Assembly: GCA_034387635.1 (NCBI GenBank)
Contig: JAOANU010000016.1
Location: 434,001 to 498,000 of the forward strand
Direction: 5' to 3'
DNA: 64,000 nucleotides
DNA from: Rhodosporidiobolus odoratus
Taxonomy: Eukaryota; Basidiomycota; Microbotryomycetes; Sporidiobolales; Sporidiobolaceae
Shown in pieces: positions 22,232 through 35,100 of the stretch (position 1 is its first letter; each line of letters begins with the position of its first letter). The position numbers and the translations under genes are program-made. A model generated the notes under the pieces. That model was not told the origin of the DNA, did not search any database, and saw only the letters and a program-made list of their open reading frames with translations.

Positions 22232-24063
22232 GTTGCGAGGAGGACGGAAGGAGGAGTGATGAAACGGCGATTCGAGTCGATCGGCTACTGAAAAACGCCA
22301 GGGTGAGCGAAATGGGGGGGCCAGACGCAACACGCGGCAGCGAAGGGGACGTACTGGTAGGAAGATCGAGGTCAAAGACGCGTTGCGAGCAGTGTCAAAC
22401 AGACAGAGACGCGACTGTTGATGGGGAGAGGACGAATGGGCCGAGTTTGGTAAGTTTGGGAAAGCGGGACGAGCAAAAGGGATGACGGTCAGCTCAACTC
22501 GAGACGCGTCTGTTGTCGAGTCTGTCGCGAGTGTGTGACAGACTAGGGCTCACCTGGTAGTCCGTCCAGCGAGTACAGTAAGGTTCCCCTGAGAGCGAGA
22601 CGAAGGACAAGGCGGGCAAAGAGAGGGGAAGGTTGGAGGGGGGTGGACAGCGCGAATGTCGTGTGGCCTAGGGCGGACGGTACTGCTAGTGTTGCTGTAG
22701 TCGTGCTACTACAGTCGCCTAGGGAGTGGGACTTGGAGGTGCCGAGGAGGAGACGGGAGGTCGATCACAAAGAGGGAAGGACGAAGTGCTGCTCCGAGTC
22801 ACGAGTCGCGGGGTGGGTGGAAGGGTTGAGATGTACAGAGTCTACACGACAAGCAAGAGTGCTGAAAGGGGGGGGCTAAGTAAAGCCAGTGAGTGTAGAA
22901 AGAAGGGGAGGAGGGAGAGCGAGACGCGAGATTGAAAACTTTCCCACGTTCTCACGTTCTCGCCTCGCTCTCGTTCCTCCCCCTGGGTTCCCACACTTCC
23001 CTGCAAATCAATCAACCTACGCGTCAATCTTGCATCCATCACTGTCCTCATCTCTTTCAACTACCTCCGATAACGCGTCTACCAATCACGCTCGAGCCTT
23101 GTTTACTAAAACACCTCGAACGCGTGTCTTCTCGACAGTACGCGTTGTAGGGCCTAATTTTCACTCGATACGGTTTGCTATAACACACACTACCTTCTAC
23201 GGGCAATAGCTCATCTGACGATCCAAGCGACCGCCGACACGCTTTCAATAAATCCGAACATCCCCATTTCCTTCATTCTGCGAGCGAGTAAGCCGCGAGG
23301 CGTGCGAAGAAGGGTCTGCGACATCAAGGCCGTGAGCATGCAGTACCGAGAAGCGCGAAGAGAGGCGCACGTTCCAGCCTTTGAGACTGTTCCAGCAACG
23401 TCGCGTCCTTCAAGCGCTGCTCCTTTGTCTCGTTCCGACCGCGCAGGTGTTGATCGGAAGACGCCTTCACCACATTGCGGCATCTAGACAGCAAAAGGTA
23501 AGAGTATATGAGCTGTTGATGCTCGCCTGAAGTCGGCGGAAGAGCTGGACACACCTTTGCAGAGGATTCCTCCTCTTCCCTCCGCCCGCATTCATCCCTC
23601 AGCCACAGTCCTGCATCTAGCACGCCGCGTCGGGTCCAAGCTCCTTAGCTCACCGGGCGGACTCTGTCGTTCTGATGCGTTCATGACCTCGGACGGAGCC
23701 ACACTCATGCGCTCGAAAGGCCCGCTCGCACCTCCTTGTTCGCAACGTCCCTTTCTTCCCCCTCCGGAGGACGCCCGAGCCCCTCGGACAGCGTGCGACG
23801 ACGGAGTACCCCTGCGGCGTAAGAAAGGGTGTCAGAACAAAGCAGTGCTCGTGCAGAACAAGGAGGGGGAGATTCAGGAAGGTCGACAAACTCTTATTTT
23901 TGCTTCGCCCTCGTCTGCATACCTTCAATGCCCGCCTTCAGTTCATCGGACGAGTCGCTGGTCGACTCGCTCACCTCACCTCACCTCACCCTACCTTCCC
24001 TTATCCCCCGCCCGCTGTCGCCGGTCCGACTACCCTCTGCCGTTCGCCGCCTTGTGAGAGTTA
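22232..24063. other. Long promoter/leader region of the forkhead gene
   Basis: About 1.8 kb without a supportable gene. The part next to the forkhead start is G/A-rich on the plus strand (CT-rich on the sense strand), consistent with a long 5' leader, common for transcription factor genes. A short cacct repeat (about 23970-23993) precedes the next ORF. Confidence 0.45.
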
Positions 24064-24671
24064 TGTCTACTCCAACCCCGGCCCTGAGCCTCCCTCCTCC
24101 CCTTGCCCTCCGAGCAGCTACCATCCAGCGTCATGCCATCAAACGCATCCCCCCACCCCCCATCTCGCCCACACTCCTCCAAGTCGAACACTTGCGGACG
24201 AGACCCAAAAGTGGGTTGATGAGGCTCGTCTGTGGGGCGGATTGGAGTGAGAGGAGGATGGATGGATTGTCGGAAGCGGGGGAGGAGGAGGCAGCGGAGA
24301 AGAAGGGGGAGGCGGACGTTCAAGAATCGCCACAAGTCGTCGCAGGTCGATCCCTCCGGGCTCCGGTTCAAGTCCAGCTCACTCGCCCAGCTCCAGCGTT
24401 CCACCTCCCATTCACCGCGCTTCTACCCGTCGCTCTCGCCGCTCCTCCTCCCCCCGCTCCCACTCAAGTGGCCTGTCCCGTCGCGGTCAAGGGTACAGGG
24501 AAAACAACGGAGAATCGCCGCCAGTCCGAGCATATCCGAGCGGGTGAGGGACAGGACAACAGAGAGATCCTCAAGAGGGCGTACAAGGACCGCAGTGCGG
24601 TTGGGGAGGAGGTGCAGTTGAGGAAGGTGGATCAGCGATTAGGGGAGGTGTTGGACCGGTGGGGGTTCTGA
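24064..24671 (+). CDS. Hypothetical protein, 202 aa
   Basis: A single open frame starting MSTPTPALSLPPPLALRAATIQRHAIKRIPPPPISPTLLQVEHLRTRP and ending LKRAYKDRSAVGEEVQLRKVDQRLGEVLDRWGF. I recognise no family. The P/A-rich, Gly- and Lys-containing composition with a charged, probably helical C-terminus is plausible for a real small protein. The N-terminal RAATIQRHAIKR could be a weak mitochondrial signal. The frame can be extended upstream to an earlier ATG at about 23929. It ends 180 bp from the stop of the convergent CMC4 gene. It could be spurious in this GC-rich genome. Confidence 0.4.
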
Positions 24672-24851
24672 GGCGGGGAACGGCGGTGGACGTAGACGGG
24701 GTGTAGAGGCGGTAGAGGGTAGGGGTGTGAGTCGGGAGGAAGAGCTTGACGACCATGCCGAAAGGAAACGACAGAGTGAAAAGGTCGAAGCGAAAAGACG
24801 CAGCCTCTCCGACGAGCCCTTGTTTGGCTACAGTGGACATAGCTCGCTCGG

Positions 24852-25360
24852 TTACATCTCGCCTTTCACTGCCCGGTCCAACTTTAAGCGCAGCGCCTGA
24901 GGTCGAGGACACGCGGCACACCTGGCCTCTTCGCCTTGTGGATTCCGTTTGTAGAACTTGTCGCAGCAGGACCAGAGGGCTCTCAGCTGAGCTTGACATG
25001 CGGATTCTTGGTAAGAGTTGTTCATCAGACAGGTCCTGCACAGGCAAGAGGGGGAACGGAGGTCAGAGGGAGGGGGAGGAAAAGAAGCGCGAGAGGAGGA
25101 CGGACTGGATGGCGCAAGCTTCTGGCTGCCGGTTCGCGACGAACCGGGTTGAAGTTTCGGGAGATTTGGAAGGTTGGACCGGTCAGTCGACACAGAGGCT
25201 GAGTTGGAGAGAGAGTATGACGGAGAGCTGAGCGAGGAGGAACTGGAAGAAGAGGGCAGAGAAGAGCGACGAGAGACTGACGTGACAGGGTTGTTCGCTA
25301 TCGGCCTAGATCAGAGTCAGTCTCGAGCTGTAGACGAGTTGGGACTGTACTCACTGGCAT
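24852..25360 (-). CDS. CMC4: Twin-Cx9C mitochondrial intermembrane-space protein Cmc4
   Basis: Small CHCH-type protein imported by the Mia40 relay. The main exon encodes SCLCRTCLMNNSYQESACQAQLRALWSCCDKFYKRNPQGEEARCAACPRPQALRLKLDR and ends KGEM. The cysteine pattern and the NSY...C(x9)CC...FY...C..CP.P..L.LK layout match Cmc4 (human MTCP1/p8). The likely start is ATG at 25360, giving a two-codon first exon (ATG CCA) before a gtgagt donor, then a segment ADSEQPCH that fits the expected first cysteine. However, I could not find a phase-consistent junction into the main exon, so the N-terminal exon structure is unresolved. It is divergent from the M28 protease gene with only 79 bp between the two start codons. 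Confidence 0.65.
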
Positions 25361-25439
25361 GATGTATCGAGTATTGGGTTGAGAGACGAAATCAACTTTC
25401 CGCTTGACTTGCTGCTTTTCCCCACTCTGCACCGGCAGG

Positions 25440-28400
25440 ATGAAGGAGGCCACACACGGCCAACTAGCCGTCAAGCCAGTCACCAGCGAACCTACCGACC
25501 CTGCCGACCCCGCCGTTGAATTCGTCCCTTCCTCTTCCTCATCGTCATCTCCATCAACTGCCGATTCTTGTCATCAGCAACCGGGGAAACCCTTCAAGCA
25601 ATCGCAGTGGTCCCTCCTCCCTTCTCTCTCAGTCCTCCTGCCCATCCTCACCTACTTCATCTACACCTCAGTCACCCTTCACTACTCTCTCCCCACTCCG
25701 AATCAATCCCTCTACGATCACCATGGCAACCCCTCCTTCAGCGAGAACAAGGCCATGCAGTACATCACTGACTTGGCTGCATACCAAGATGGAACCCCGA
25801 GGTACCGCATAGGTCAGTCGGTCTGCCCTTGTCTCTTCCCTTTTCTCCTTTTCCCTTTCTTTTCCCCTCTGTCCCTCTGTCGCTATCAGGACTTACTTGT
25901 GACTCTTCTCTCCCGCCCTCTGCTCTACAGTCGGTACAAAGGAAATGGTCCAGACCGACGAATACCTCCTGGACCAGATCAATGACATTCGCCAGCAAAT
26001 GGTACAGGTTCACCCACAAGGCGGCATGCAGATCGAGGTGTGGCATCAGCACGGCGACGGCACTCACTGTACGCCATCCTCCTCCTCTGAACAAGTGGTA
26101 TGCGACACGGAGCTGACACGGATCGGCTGGCTGGATGCAGTATTCGACTTTATGAACAAGAAGGTTTGGAAAAAGTAGGCCACTCTCGATTCAGCTTTCT
26201 CCCTCCTCGGGCCTCTGCACCCTCACTCGCACGCTTCATGCTGTATCTGTGATCCCTCTCAAGCCAGTATGTCTGACCCGATCGGCTGCTTGGCACAGGT
26301 ACTTCGGCATCTCGAACGTAATCGTCCGCCTCTCCTCTGGCGAGCCGGCCTCGAAAGCAAACGCCATCCTCATCAACGCCCATAGCGACTCGACCCTCCC
26401 CTCTCCCGGTGCGGCAGACGACCTCGTCGGCGTCGCCGTCATGCTCGAATCCCTCAGAGTCATGGCTCTCTCGAACCGAACCCTGACAAACTCGGCCATT
26501 TTCCTCTTCAACGGTGCCGAAGAGTCGCTCCAGGACGCTTCGCACTTGTTCATTACGCAACATCCGCTCAAGGACACTGTGAGAGGTGTAATCAACCTTG
26601 AAGCGGCTGGTAACAGGGGTAAAGAGATTGTCTTCCAGGCGACAAATGAGGAGATGATCAGGGCTTTGAAGAGGACTCCGAGTCCGTATGCGACGGTCAT
26701 TGCGAGCGAGATCTTCCAGACGGGATTGATCTTGTCGGATACCGACTTTAGGCAGTTTGCCGAGTAGTGAGTCGCTCTTCCTGCTCTATACGTTCTTGAT
26801 GGGCTGTACTGAACATGCTCCACGCACAGTGGAAACTTGACCGGTATCGACGCAGCTCTCGTGCAAAACAGCTACACGTGAGTCTTCCCCTCATATTGCA
26901 GCTCTCCGTCCAAGTCTGACTCGTCCTCTCTGACCTGGAAAATAGCTACCATACCATGCTCGACACTGCCGACCTGATTCAACCAGGCGCCATCCAACAC
27001 ATGGGTCTCAACACGCTAGCCCTCCTAAACTATTTCACCTCCCCCCTCACCACGCTCGGCAACTCCCCCTCCCCAACTCCGATCCTCCCCCTCTCCCCTC
27101 CCGGCGCAACCGTCTTTTTCTCCGCTCTCGGAGGAAGAGTCTTCATCGTGTATTCGAGGAAACAGGCCACGGTCTTGTATGGGATTTTGGCGGCTCTTGT
27201 TGCGGTGGTGGTGAGTGATCGGGTGGATTGGGAGGACAAGAAGGCGAGGAAAGCTTATTTGCTTGGGACTTTGGGAGTCGGGTTGAGTTCGTTGGGTGCG
27301 GTGGTAGGCGCGAATGTGGTTGCGGGGTTGGTTAGTGGGGTGATGGGAAAGGGGATGAGTTGGTAAGTCTCCGGTTTCTTGGTTCCTCGGTTCCTTTCTC
27401 ATCCACGCTGCTTCCCCGCTGTGAGATCGACGTCACGCCTTGGCTCGTCGTACCTCACCGCGCACTGACCGTTCTTCCTTCCCCTTCTCTCCTGCCTTGC
27501 GCCCGCGCTCTCGCAGGTTCCGCAACGAAACCTATCCCATCCTCCTCTTTGGCCCCCCAGCCCTCCTCGGTGTCGTCCTCGTCCAATACGTCCTCTCGAA
27601 CCGGATCCGCTCCCGCCTCCCCACTCTTCAGCAAGACGCCTCCGAGTCGTCCCTCCTCGAACACGCTTCCCTCGTCGGTCTCGTGGTTTATTACACGGGT
27701 GCGCTCCTGGCGGGTCATGCATTGGGCGTAGGAAGCAGTTATCTGTTTGCCATTGGAGCGGTTGGGGCGTTGTTGGCGTTAGTGGTCAATGATTATATCG
27801 TCATGGGCGAGAGGAGGGATAAAAAGGTACATCTGATGGTGTACGTGATTGGACAGGTGCGTTTCTTTCCCCCGAGGCTTATCTCGCCTGCCTGTGAAGG
27901 CCGCAGCTTACTGACAGGCCTCGACTGTTGACAGTCCCTTCCACTTCTGCTTGGCGTTGAGGGGATCATCGGATTCCTGGACCTGTTTGTCCCACTCGTA
28001 CGCTGGACCACCCTCTCTCTTCTGGCATACTCGCTTATCATCCTGATCCTGCAGACTGGTCGTCTCGGCGCGGACGCACCTGTCGACCACATCATTGCGT
28101 CCCTCGTTGGTGGCGTCGGCTTCCTGACCATCCCGATGGTAAGACCCCTGTCGCGGTTGCCCACCACAAAGCGTAGCTGACTTGCTTCGTCTGCTTCAGC
28201 TCCTCCCCTTCCTCCATCGCTACGGCTCCTCCTTTACCGCTCGCTTTTCCCTCCTCCTAACCTTCCTAACCGCCTTCTCCCTCGGCACCTTTACTCGGCC
28301 CTCCTGGGGACCTTACGACGCGGCTCACCCGAAACGTCTCCTGTGCCTGTTCATGGAGAACGCGACGACCACTCCGCCCGAGTTTCACTTGCATGTCGCG

Positions 28401-29202
28401 ACGACGGATGGGATGCCGTTTGAGGGGCTGGTTGAGAGGGCTACGAGGGGGTTGGTCGCGGAGGGGGAGGTGCCCATGCCGACTGTGGCGGACGAGTTGA
28501 GCGTCGATTGGGACATCATTTACCCCGTGCGTTCCTTCTCACTTGCCTGTGACTCTGCCTCTTTCTGATTTCGGTCTTGTTCGGCGACTGCAGGTCTCTC
28601 AATTCCTCACGACCTACAAAGTCCCTCTCCCTCCCATCTCCCCCTCGTACACCTCTCCCTGGACTTCAACTTTTGTCCTAACCCCAACTCGAGACCTCTT
28701 GAACTCTATCAAACTGACTCGAACCCTCGACCTGGTCCTCGACCACCCATCCATCATCTGGCCCGTCCTCTCCTTCCACGCCGACGTCATCTCGTGGGAT
28801 CTCCCCCGACTGCCCGAACGAGGATTGGAGGTCAGACATCATGTCAAGAGCGTGGCAGGGTATGGGGTGACTCGATTCACTCTGTCCATGACAGTCCAAC
28901 TCAGTCGTGAACAGTTCTCGGCAAGCTTGAGGGAGGATCAGAGGAAAAAAGGACAAAGGGTGGATGTTTCCCTTCAAGATCAACAACTCGCTCGGTTGAG
29001 GATTGATTACTCCGGGTTGGACGTTCATGGGATGTACCCTGCCAGTGTCAGGTCGGACGATCCACTCGAAGACGCGCAGAGAAAGCTTGCGAGGGAGAAC
29101 AAGGTGGGCATGAGGTTTTTTGAGAGCTTTTCAGACCGGTTGGAGAAGGAACCGGTGGACGCTATGTTGTTGAGTGCGGTGGCTGGGGTGGCGTATGTGT
29201 AG
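25440..29202 (+). CDS. PFF1: Membrane M28 metalloprotease (vacuolar Pff1 / ER ERMP1 type)
   Basis: Multi-pass membrane protein with a lumenal zinc aminopeptidase-like M28 domain. Start MKEATHGQLAVKP; a first TM segment at about 60-80 (WSLLPSLSVLLPILTYFIYT); then the peptidase domain: ILINAHSDSTLPSPGAADDLVGVAVMLES (His and bridging Asp), LFNGAEESLQDASHLF (catalytic Glu pair), INLEAAGNRGKEIVFQAT, SDTDFRQF and YHTMLDTADLI (last His ligand). All metal-binding positions appear present. The C-terminal half has about eight TM segments (VLYGILAALVAVVV, ILLFGPPALLGVVLVQYVL, LVVYYTGALLAGHAL, LPLLLGVEGIIGFLDLF and others) followed by a soluble lumenal domain ending VAGVAYV. At least eight short introns; roughly 1,050 aa, normal for the family. 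Confidence 0.9.
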
Positions 29203-29652
29203 ATTGACGGAGGGTCAGCCGGTACAGAACAGAATGGGCTTGTACGTTTATCGAGTCGAGCCAGAGAGGCTTGTTTGAAATGAAAGACGTGATGTTTCTC
29301 TCTAATTTCCCTGTACTTGTTGTATCGCCTTGTCTGTCGCGACAGTCCAGCTTGGAGCATAGTCTCAGATGCATGGCAAAGGCTTAGGCATGGAAGGTAC
29401 AGCGTCAGGACAATGAGCGGGAACAAAGAAATGAAGGACGGCGAAGGGTGAGAGCTAGAGCGACAAGAAGCGATGAAGGTAAGCAAAGCGCCATGACTAC
29501 GCGAGGTAAGGTTGGAAGAGGGAGACGAGGTACGGAGAGAATGGCAGCACCAAACCGGTGACAGCAAGAGGATGCGAAGTCACCTCTGCAAAAGAACGAG
29601 GTCGGGGCGAAGAGACAGACGAAGCGGAGGATGCGATACGGAAGTCTTCACT
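29203..29652. other. Convergent intergenic interval
   Basis: This 450 bp gap separates the stops of the M28 protease gene and the next minus-strand gene. It is presumably both 3' UTRs. Nothing else seen. Confidence 0.5.
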
Positions 29653-31487
29653 TTAGGAAGCTCGGGGCAAGGCCTGGATGGAGAGGATGGCGTCGAGGGA
29701 GTTGGCGTGTTGCTTCCGCTCGAGGTAAGAATCAGCAAGGAGGCTGCCGTTGGTCTGGGCTGGTGCGGGACATGGCAGAGCTGGTACTTGGCACGTGCTG
29801 CAATCAGGGCGAGGAGACTCGTAAGAGATAGGCTGTGAGGCAAAGGAAGCAGAGGAAGACGGGAGATACCTCGACCTCCTCCTCCCTGACCTTCGCAACT
29901 CGGTTGGGTCCTCCTCTCCCTGCTCTTTCACGATAGTCTGGCTCGATAAGCGACGCTTCTTCTCGGCCTTGCCGAGTGTAGTAACCTCAGGGGCTCGACG
30001 CTTATGGCCCGGTCCACGCAGGCGAGCGTGGTAGGCGGAATCGTCTGCAGCTGGTGGATCGGGGGAGGAGACGAGGGTGAGGTCGAGGACGGCGCGGGAA
30101 GTCGTCGTCATGGACCGATCTCTCCAGGAGGTAGGGTCTGCTGCCGAGGAAACGCCAGGCTGTGCCAGAACGGCGGGGACGGGGGCACGGGAAAGCGGGG
30201 GACGGACAGGCCAATCGTTTGAGTACCGAGGCGGCTGAGTCGACGATGCGGGAGCAGGAGCTTGGTTCTCCTGACTACCCAACTGAGGAGAGGCAGGAGG
30301 CTGGAGGTGTATGCTCGGAGCGAATTCTTGAGGCTCCCACATTGTCGAACTTGGCAAGTCACCTTGTCGCCGCGTCGCCTTCTCACCTCCGTCGTTGAGA
30401 ACCATACTGAGACGACTTCTCCCGCTGCCATGAGCAGCAGCGAGCGGCCGGCGAGAAAGGTGGTCTGAGGTGTTGGGCGGGGAAGTTACGGAGAAGAGTT
30501 GAATAGCCGGGGCGGACGGGGCGATCACGGCGATCGTAGTGGATGCGCTTTGACTGGGCAGACGAGGATCGGTAGAAGGACTGGCGACCGCAATCATTCG
30601 GGGGAGAGGTGTCACGCTGGCCGGAGGGGAAGAACTGCCGTGTGACGAAGACGGAGCATCCCCACCTGTGGTCTCGTCTGAGCGGATCTTGACCGTGCAC
30701 TCGGAACGAGGCCGTGCGAAGAAGCCGTCCGAGGGGCTACGACGGAGGAGGGCTCGGGTGATGGGGTGGACCGGCCTGTTCGAAGCCCCTGCTATTTCCT
30801 GCGCATCCTCACCTACTGCTCTGTCTCCGCCACAGGGTACTGCTTCAGCGCTCGCTGCCGAGGCCTCGTCGTCGCTCTCAGTCTTTTGCTTCTCCGCCTC
30901 GCGTCTCGCTTCTTCAGCAGCCTCCGCCTCAGCGCGCTCTTCCCGCCTTCTCGCACGCTCTTCCCGAGTTGAAGGAGGAAACGACTCGCGAGGCTTCTTC
31001 TTTGGCTTCATGGGTTGTGTGGGCTGCTGTGATTCTACGAAAGGGGCTGGAGGGAGTGGTAACGCGGAGACGGACGGAGGTTGTTCCGAGAATTGAGCGG
31101 GTTGAGGAGAGGGGTTGAACACGAGAGTTGGCAGGGGTTGCTCGGGCGCTGGCTCGTCCTCGTTGACTGCAACATGAGTAATCTGAGGCACGCTGTCGAA
31201 GGCTCGGGGTGCAGGCGGAATTGGTCCGGCTCCCTTGCCTTCGCTTTCCCTGCCCGAGGACCAGGAAGAACTTGTCAGCTTAGTCTCTTGGGGCTTGGCT
31301 CGTACGGCGTAAATACCCACCCGATATCGTTAATCCACTGGTGTCCGAACTGCCACAGCAGCTGTGGTAACCATCGGCGAAACGAGGATGGCGAGTCGGA
31401 GACGGGGATGCCCAATTCCTCGACGAGCACTCGCGTAAAGAGGTCGGGATGAGGCTGAGAGATGAGGGAGAGCTTGGTTCGGGCCAT
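29653..31487 (-). CDS. Unrecognised S/P-rich, probably nuclear protein
   Basis: Two exons: MARTKLSLISQPHPDLFTRVLVEELGIPVSDSPSSFRRWLPQLLWQFGHQWINDIG, a gtgggt...gggcag intron (about 31322-31257), then a long exon ending LSIQALPRAS. The first 55 residues look folded and may be a small conserved domain. The rest is low-complexity S/P/A with a charged coiled-coil-like stretch (STREERARRREERAEAEAAEEARREAEKQK) and basic clusters (GHKRRAPEV, AEKKRRLSS, RRSGRRRSRYLP) that could be nuclear localisation signals. I do not recognise the family. It is convergent with the M28 protease gene. Confidence 0.7.
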
Positions 31488-32129
31488 ATTGCTCTGTAAA
31501 GATGATACGTAGATACAGAAGAGGACGTGAAGGGAACGAAACTGATCAGCGCCAGGCGGTCAGAGCGACTTCGTGCCTGCGGGGACGGTGGAGACGCCTA
31601 GAGGGCGTTGGGTGGACTGTAGTAGAGCCTAAAGCCGCAGTCACGTCTGCAGAGGAACCTGCAAACGTGGGACAGCGTGAAGGAGGCCCACCGCCTTTAC
31701 CGGTGCCGTCTTCCTCATGACCTTCTCAGATGCGACTCGAGTACTCGAATGCGACTAGTCGAGCGTATCTGCAAGGTTCCGGTGTAACAGCTCAGCTGGA
31801 GAGCTGGCACGAGCATAAGGGAAGACTGACGACGAAGAAAAGGGCACACCTTGGACCGTCACGGCGGCAAAACCTAGACGGAGCAATCGCAAGTTTGCAG
31901 GCCAAGCCTAGTGACTCAAGTGGTCCCCTTACGGCACCTGGCTCTGAGGAACCCTCTTGCATCCGCGCATACTAGGTGTCTACATCTAGACACAGGATTA
32001 CGACACTGAGCGGCAGAGTGAATATGGCACGATAGGACAACAAGGGAGACTGCTAAGACGACGCGAATTCCTGCAATTACTGCACAGAGGAGTGTCCACA
32101 AAGAATAAGGGAGAGGGCTATTTGTCAGC
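31488..32129. other. Intergenic interval
   Basis: This 642 bp stretch lies between the 3' end of the ArfGAP gene and the start of the S/P-rich protein gene. It should hold the promoter of the latter. No further gene supported. Confidence 0.5.
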
Positions 32130-35100
32130 TCATGTCGGAGGAGGTATTGGAGTCGCTTTGGGCGGAGGGGAAGAGACGGAGCTGGCCCAGGCTTTTTCGA
32201 CGTATTTCTGCCGAATATGCGGGCCGATTGTGCTGCACAGCGAAGAAGCGTGAGTACCACAGGAGACAACGGAAGTGAGTACATGAAGAGTCGTGTGTAC
32301 GAGGCATCGAGGTTCGCTATTGTTTCGAGGGGTAGGTGGGCTTCGAAGAACTGATTCGATCTGAAGTTGCCGACGGCTTCCATCTGGGCAATCTGCTCGT
32401 CGCTCCAGTCTATGCGGGAGTTAAAGCAAAACACTTCATGAGTCACGAGGCAGAGAACGAAGTAGGAGAACCGGCAACTTACCGTCGAGTTCGACCGAGC
32501 GGACCTTGCTGACATGAGTGCCGAGGCTTCGGTGCACGCCGCTACAGGCACGACGACAGGCAGATAGATGCGTAAGTAGACGAGGCAGTGGGGAGGGGAG
32601 CAGGTGGGAAAGAGCCGTCAACACAGCGGATTCAAGCGGAGGCGAGGCGAAGAGAGATAGGAGTAGAAACCAAAGTAAAGAGAGCGCACCTGCAGCGAAT
32701 ACACAGAGTGATACCCAAACTCCAGCTCGTCCATCTCGGATTTTCCTCCCGACAATCCGCACACCGATCATTCTGCCATTCCTCCCCACCTCGTTCAGCA
32801 ATCTCGACGATCCTAGCCGCTTTACGGTACTTTGCCTCTTCCAGTTCAAAAGCAGAAGGGAAAGACCGGGTAGTACTCCCTCCGCCACCGTCATCTGAAG
32901 CCCACCCTCGAACCGCATCGCTGATGGCGCGATCTTGCTCGCACAGGCTTGAAGCGTCGTCGCCGAGACCTTCGGAATGACCATCGCCTGACAAGCTACC
33001 TTCTGTCGAGCCGCCGGGGAAGGGAGAGGAGGCTGAGCGGTGACCGTGCGGGTCTGAGGGAGCGAGGAGGTCGGGAGAAGACTTGGATGCGGCTGAAAAG
33101 GAGGGGAAAGGGATGCCAAGCCCATTCAGGGTGGGACGAGCAGCACCAGGCGGGGGATCAGGTGCTTCGTTACCTTCAGAGAAGGCGAAGAGTCCTCGGC
33201 GAGAAGAGGCATCGAAGAACTTTCGGTCAACCGGGGCGCCATCGTTGGCATGGGCAGCGGCTGCGGCGAGACTTCCGAAGGCCTCCCCGCCAATCATCAA
33301 CGCAGGCAAAGCGGGCACTTGGACTTGCTGCGACCGCCGCTTGTCCTTCTTCGAGGTTGAGATCCGGCGATATGGCCCGTGGCCGAAAGATGCTCGTCTG
33401 GAGAGGAAGTCGGGCAGGCGAGATCTCGGTGAAGTGGGAGGCTCTTGGGAGGAAGGCGAAGGGGTAGGACGTGCCAGCGAGACGGAAGAGCCAAAGTCGT
33501 TCAGGGAGTAAGGGGTGGAATGGCCGGTCAAGTGAGAAGCGTCGAAATGTCGTACGGAAGAAGTTCTGCGGTATCCGCGAATCAGCGGTATGCGCGAATC
33601 AGCGTACGACAGCAAAATAACTGAAAGAGAACTTCGTACCCGTTGAGCAAGCTCTCCACGCTCTTCGAAACAGCCGTCACCCACTCGTCGCATTCCTTCT
33701 CATTCGCCGCCTGAAACACCCTTCTAAGAGTCGGCGTCAACACCTCGAAAGTGAATCGCCGGTCCGAGGTCTTGCTCATCCGTGCAGTCGCATAGCGGAG
33801 GTTGATGGGCGTGCCATGAACGCTCATCACGTCCTGCCACTTGTCGTACTCGACGAGTTGCCCTTCCGCCAACGTCACCCAGTATCGGTACCAGCGTGCA
33901 CCTCCATCGCCAGCTGAGGTATGCTTCTGGCCGGTCTCGGTGGCATAGAGGAAACCCTCCTTGCGGCGCATTTGGGAGGGACCGCGTGGGAAGGAGGGGT
34001 GGGCAGGCGGAGGAGACAGAGACTGGACCGGAGAGGAGAGGTGCTGGGTCGTCGGAAACATTTCCAAAGGCATTGATAGCGTGGGGGAAGACATCGGCAA
34101 GGGGGGAGAGGGGCGCGGGTAGAACACCTCGGAGGCGAGAGCAGGGGAAGAAGCGGACGAGGGAAGGGCAGCTTGCAATGAGCTATGCGCCTTGTTGAGC
34201 AGCCCTTTGATTCGGTCCCGCTTGCCTCCGCTAGGTTCCCGCTCTCGTTCGCGGGGATGCTCCTGGGAAGCGAAATGAAAGTGCGGGATCGAAGAACGGC
34301 GGCGTCGGCGGGCCTTGTCGTCGGTAGAGGGAGGGATGACGGAAGGAGGGCCAGAGTCGCGAGGTTCTTGCGTGACAGGGGTGGGGGCAGAGGGGAACTG
34401 TAAGGGCGAGAGAACCGGGCTGAGGGTTGGTTCGCCTACGGCGATTGAGTCGGGATCGATATAGTCCGGCAGACCGCCAACATGGATCCACTCCTCTTTG
34501 CTCAGGCTCCCTTGTGACCGTCCCGATGTCACAGCAGTGCCTTCCAGCGCCGCCAAGCTCGCTTGTCGCGCAGATTCCCTGCTGCTGTCGCCGTCTATCC
34601 GGTCTTTGCTGGCCGGCACGCTGGTGGTTGCCCAAGCTCGCAGCCACGATGCAACAGCGCCCTCCTCGCTTTCCACCAGGCCTTCCAGGAAGGAGAAGTA
34701 GTCGATGCGCTGCTGCTTAAACGTGGCGGCACGATCCGCTTGCTTGCTGTCGAGAGAGGCGTTTTTGGCGGCATCTGAGTCGCCGCGTCCGAGGTACTGT
34801 AGACAGCGAATCAGAGATACGTTTATCGTGACTAGTCGGAAGGATAGGGCGCACCTTGGCCAGATCATCGTAGTACCTCTTCGACTCCGCTTCAAAGCCT
34901 TTCTTCCTCTCTTCGACGCCCTTTATCCGATCGCTAGCTCCCTTCATCCGTTCGCTCAACTCCTTTCCGCGCTCCAGTTCCCGCTCTGCTGCATCCCGTG
35001 CTTCCTCCCTGAGCCCCCGGAGCTCCCGTTCAAAGAGCCCACCCAGCACTTCACTCTGCGCGGTCAAGCTCCCGGCCGACAGCTCTTCCAGCGCCTCGTC

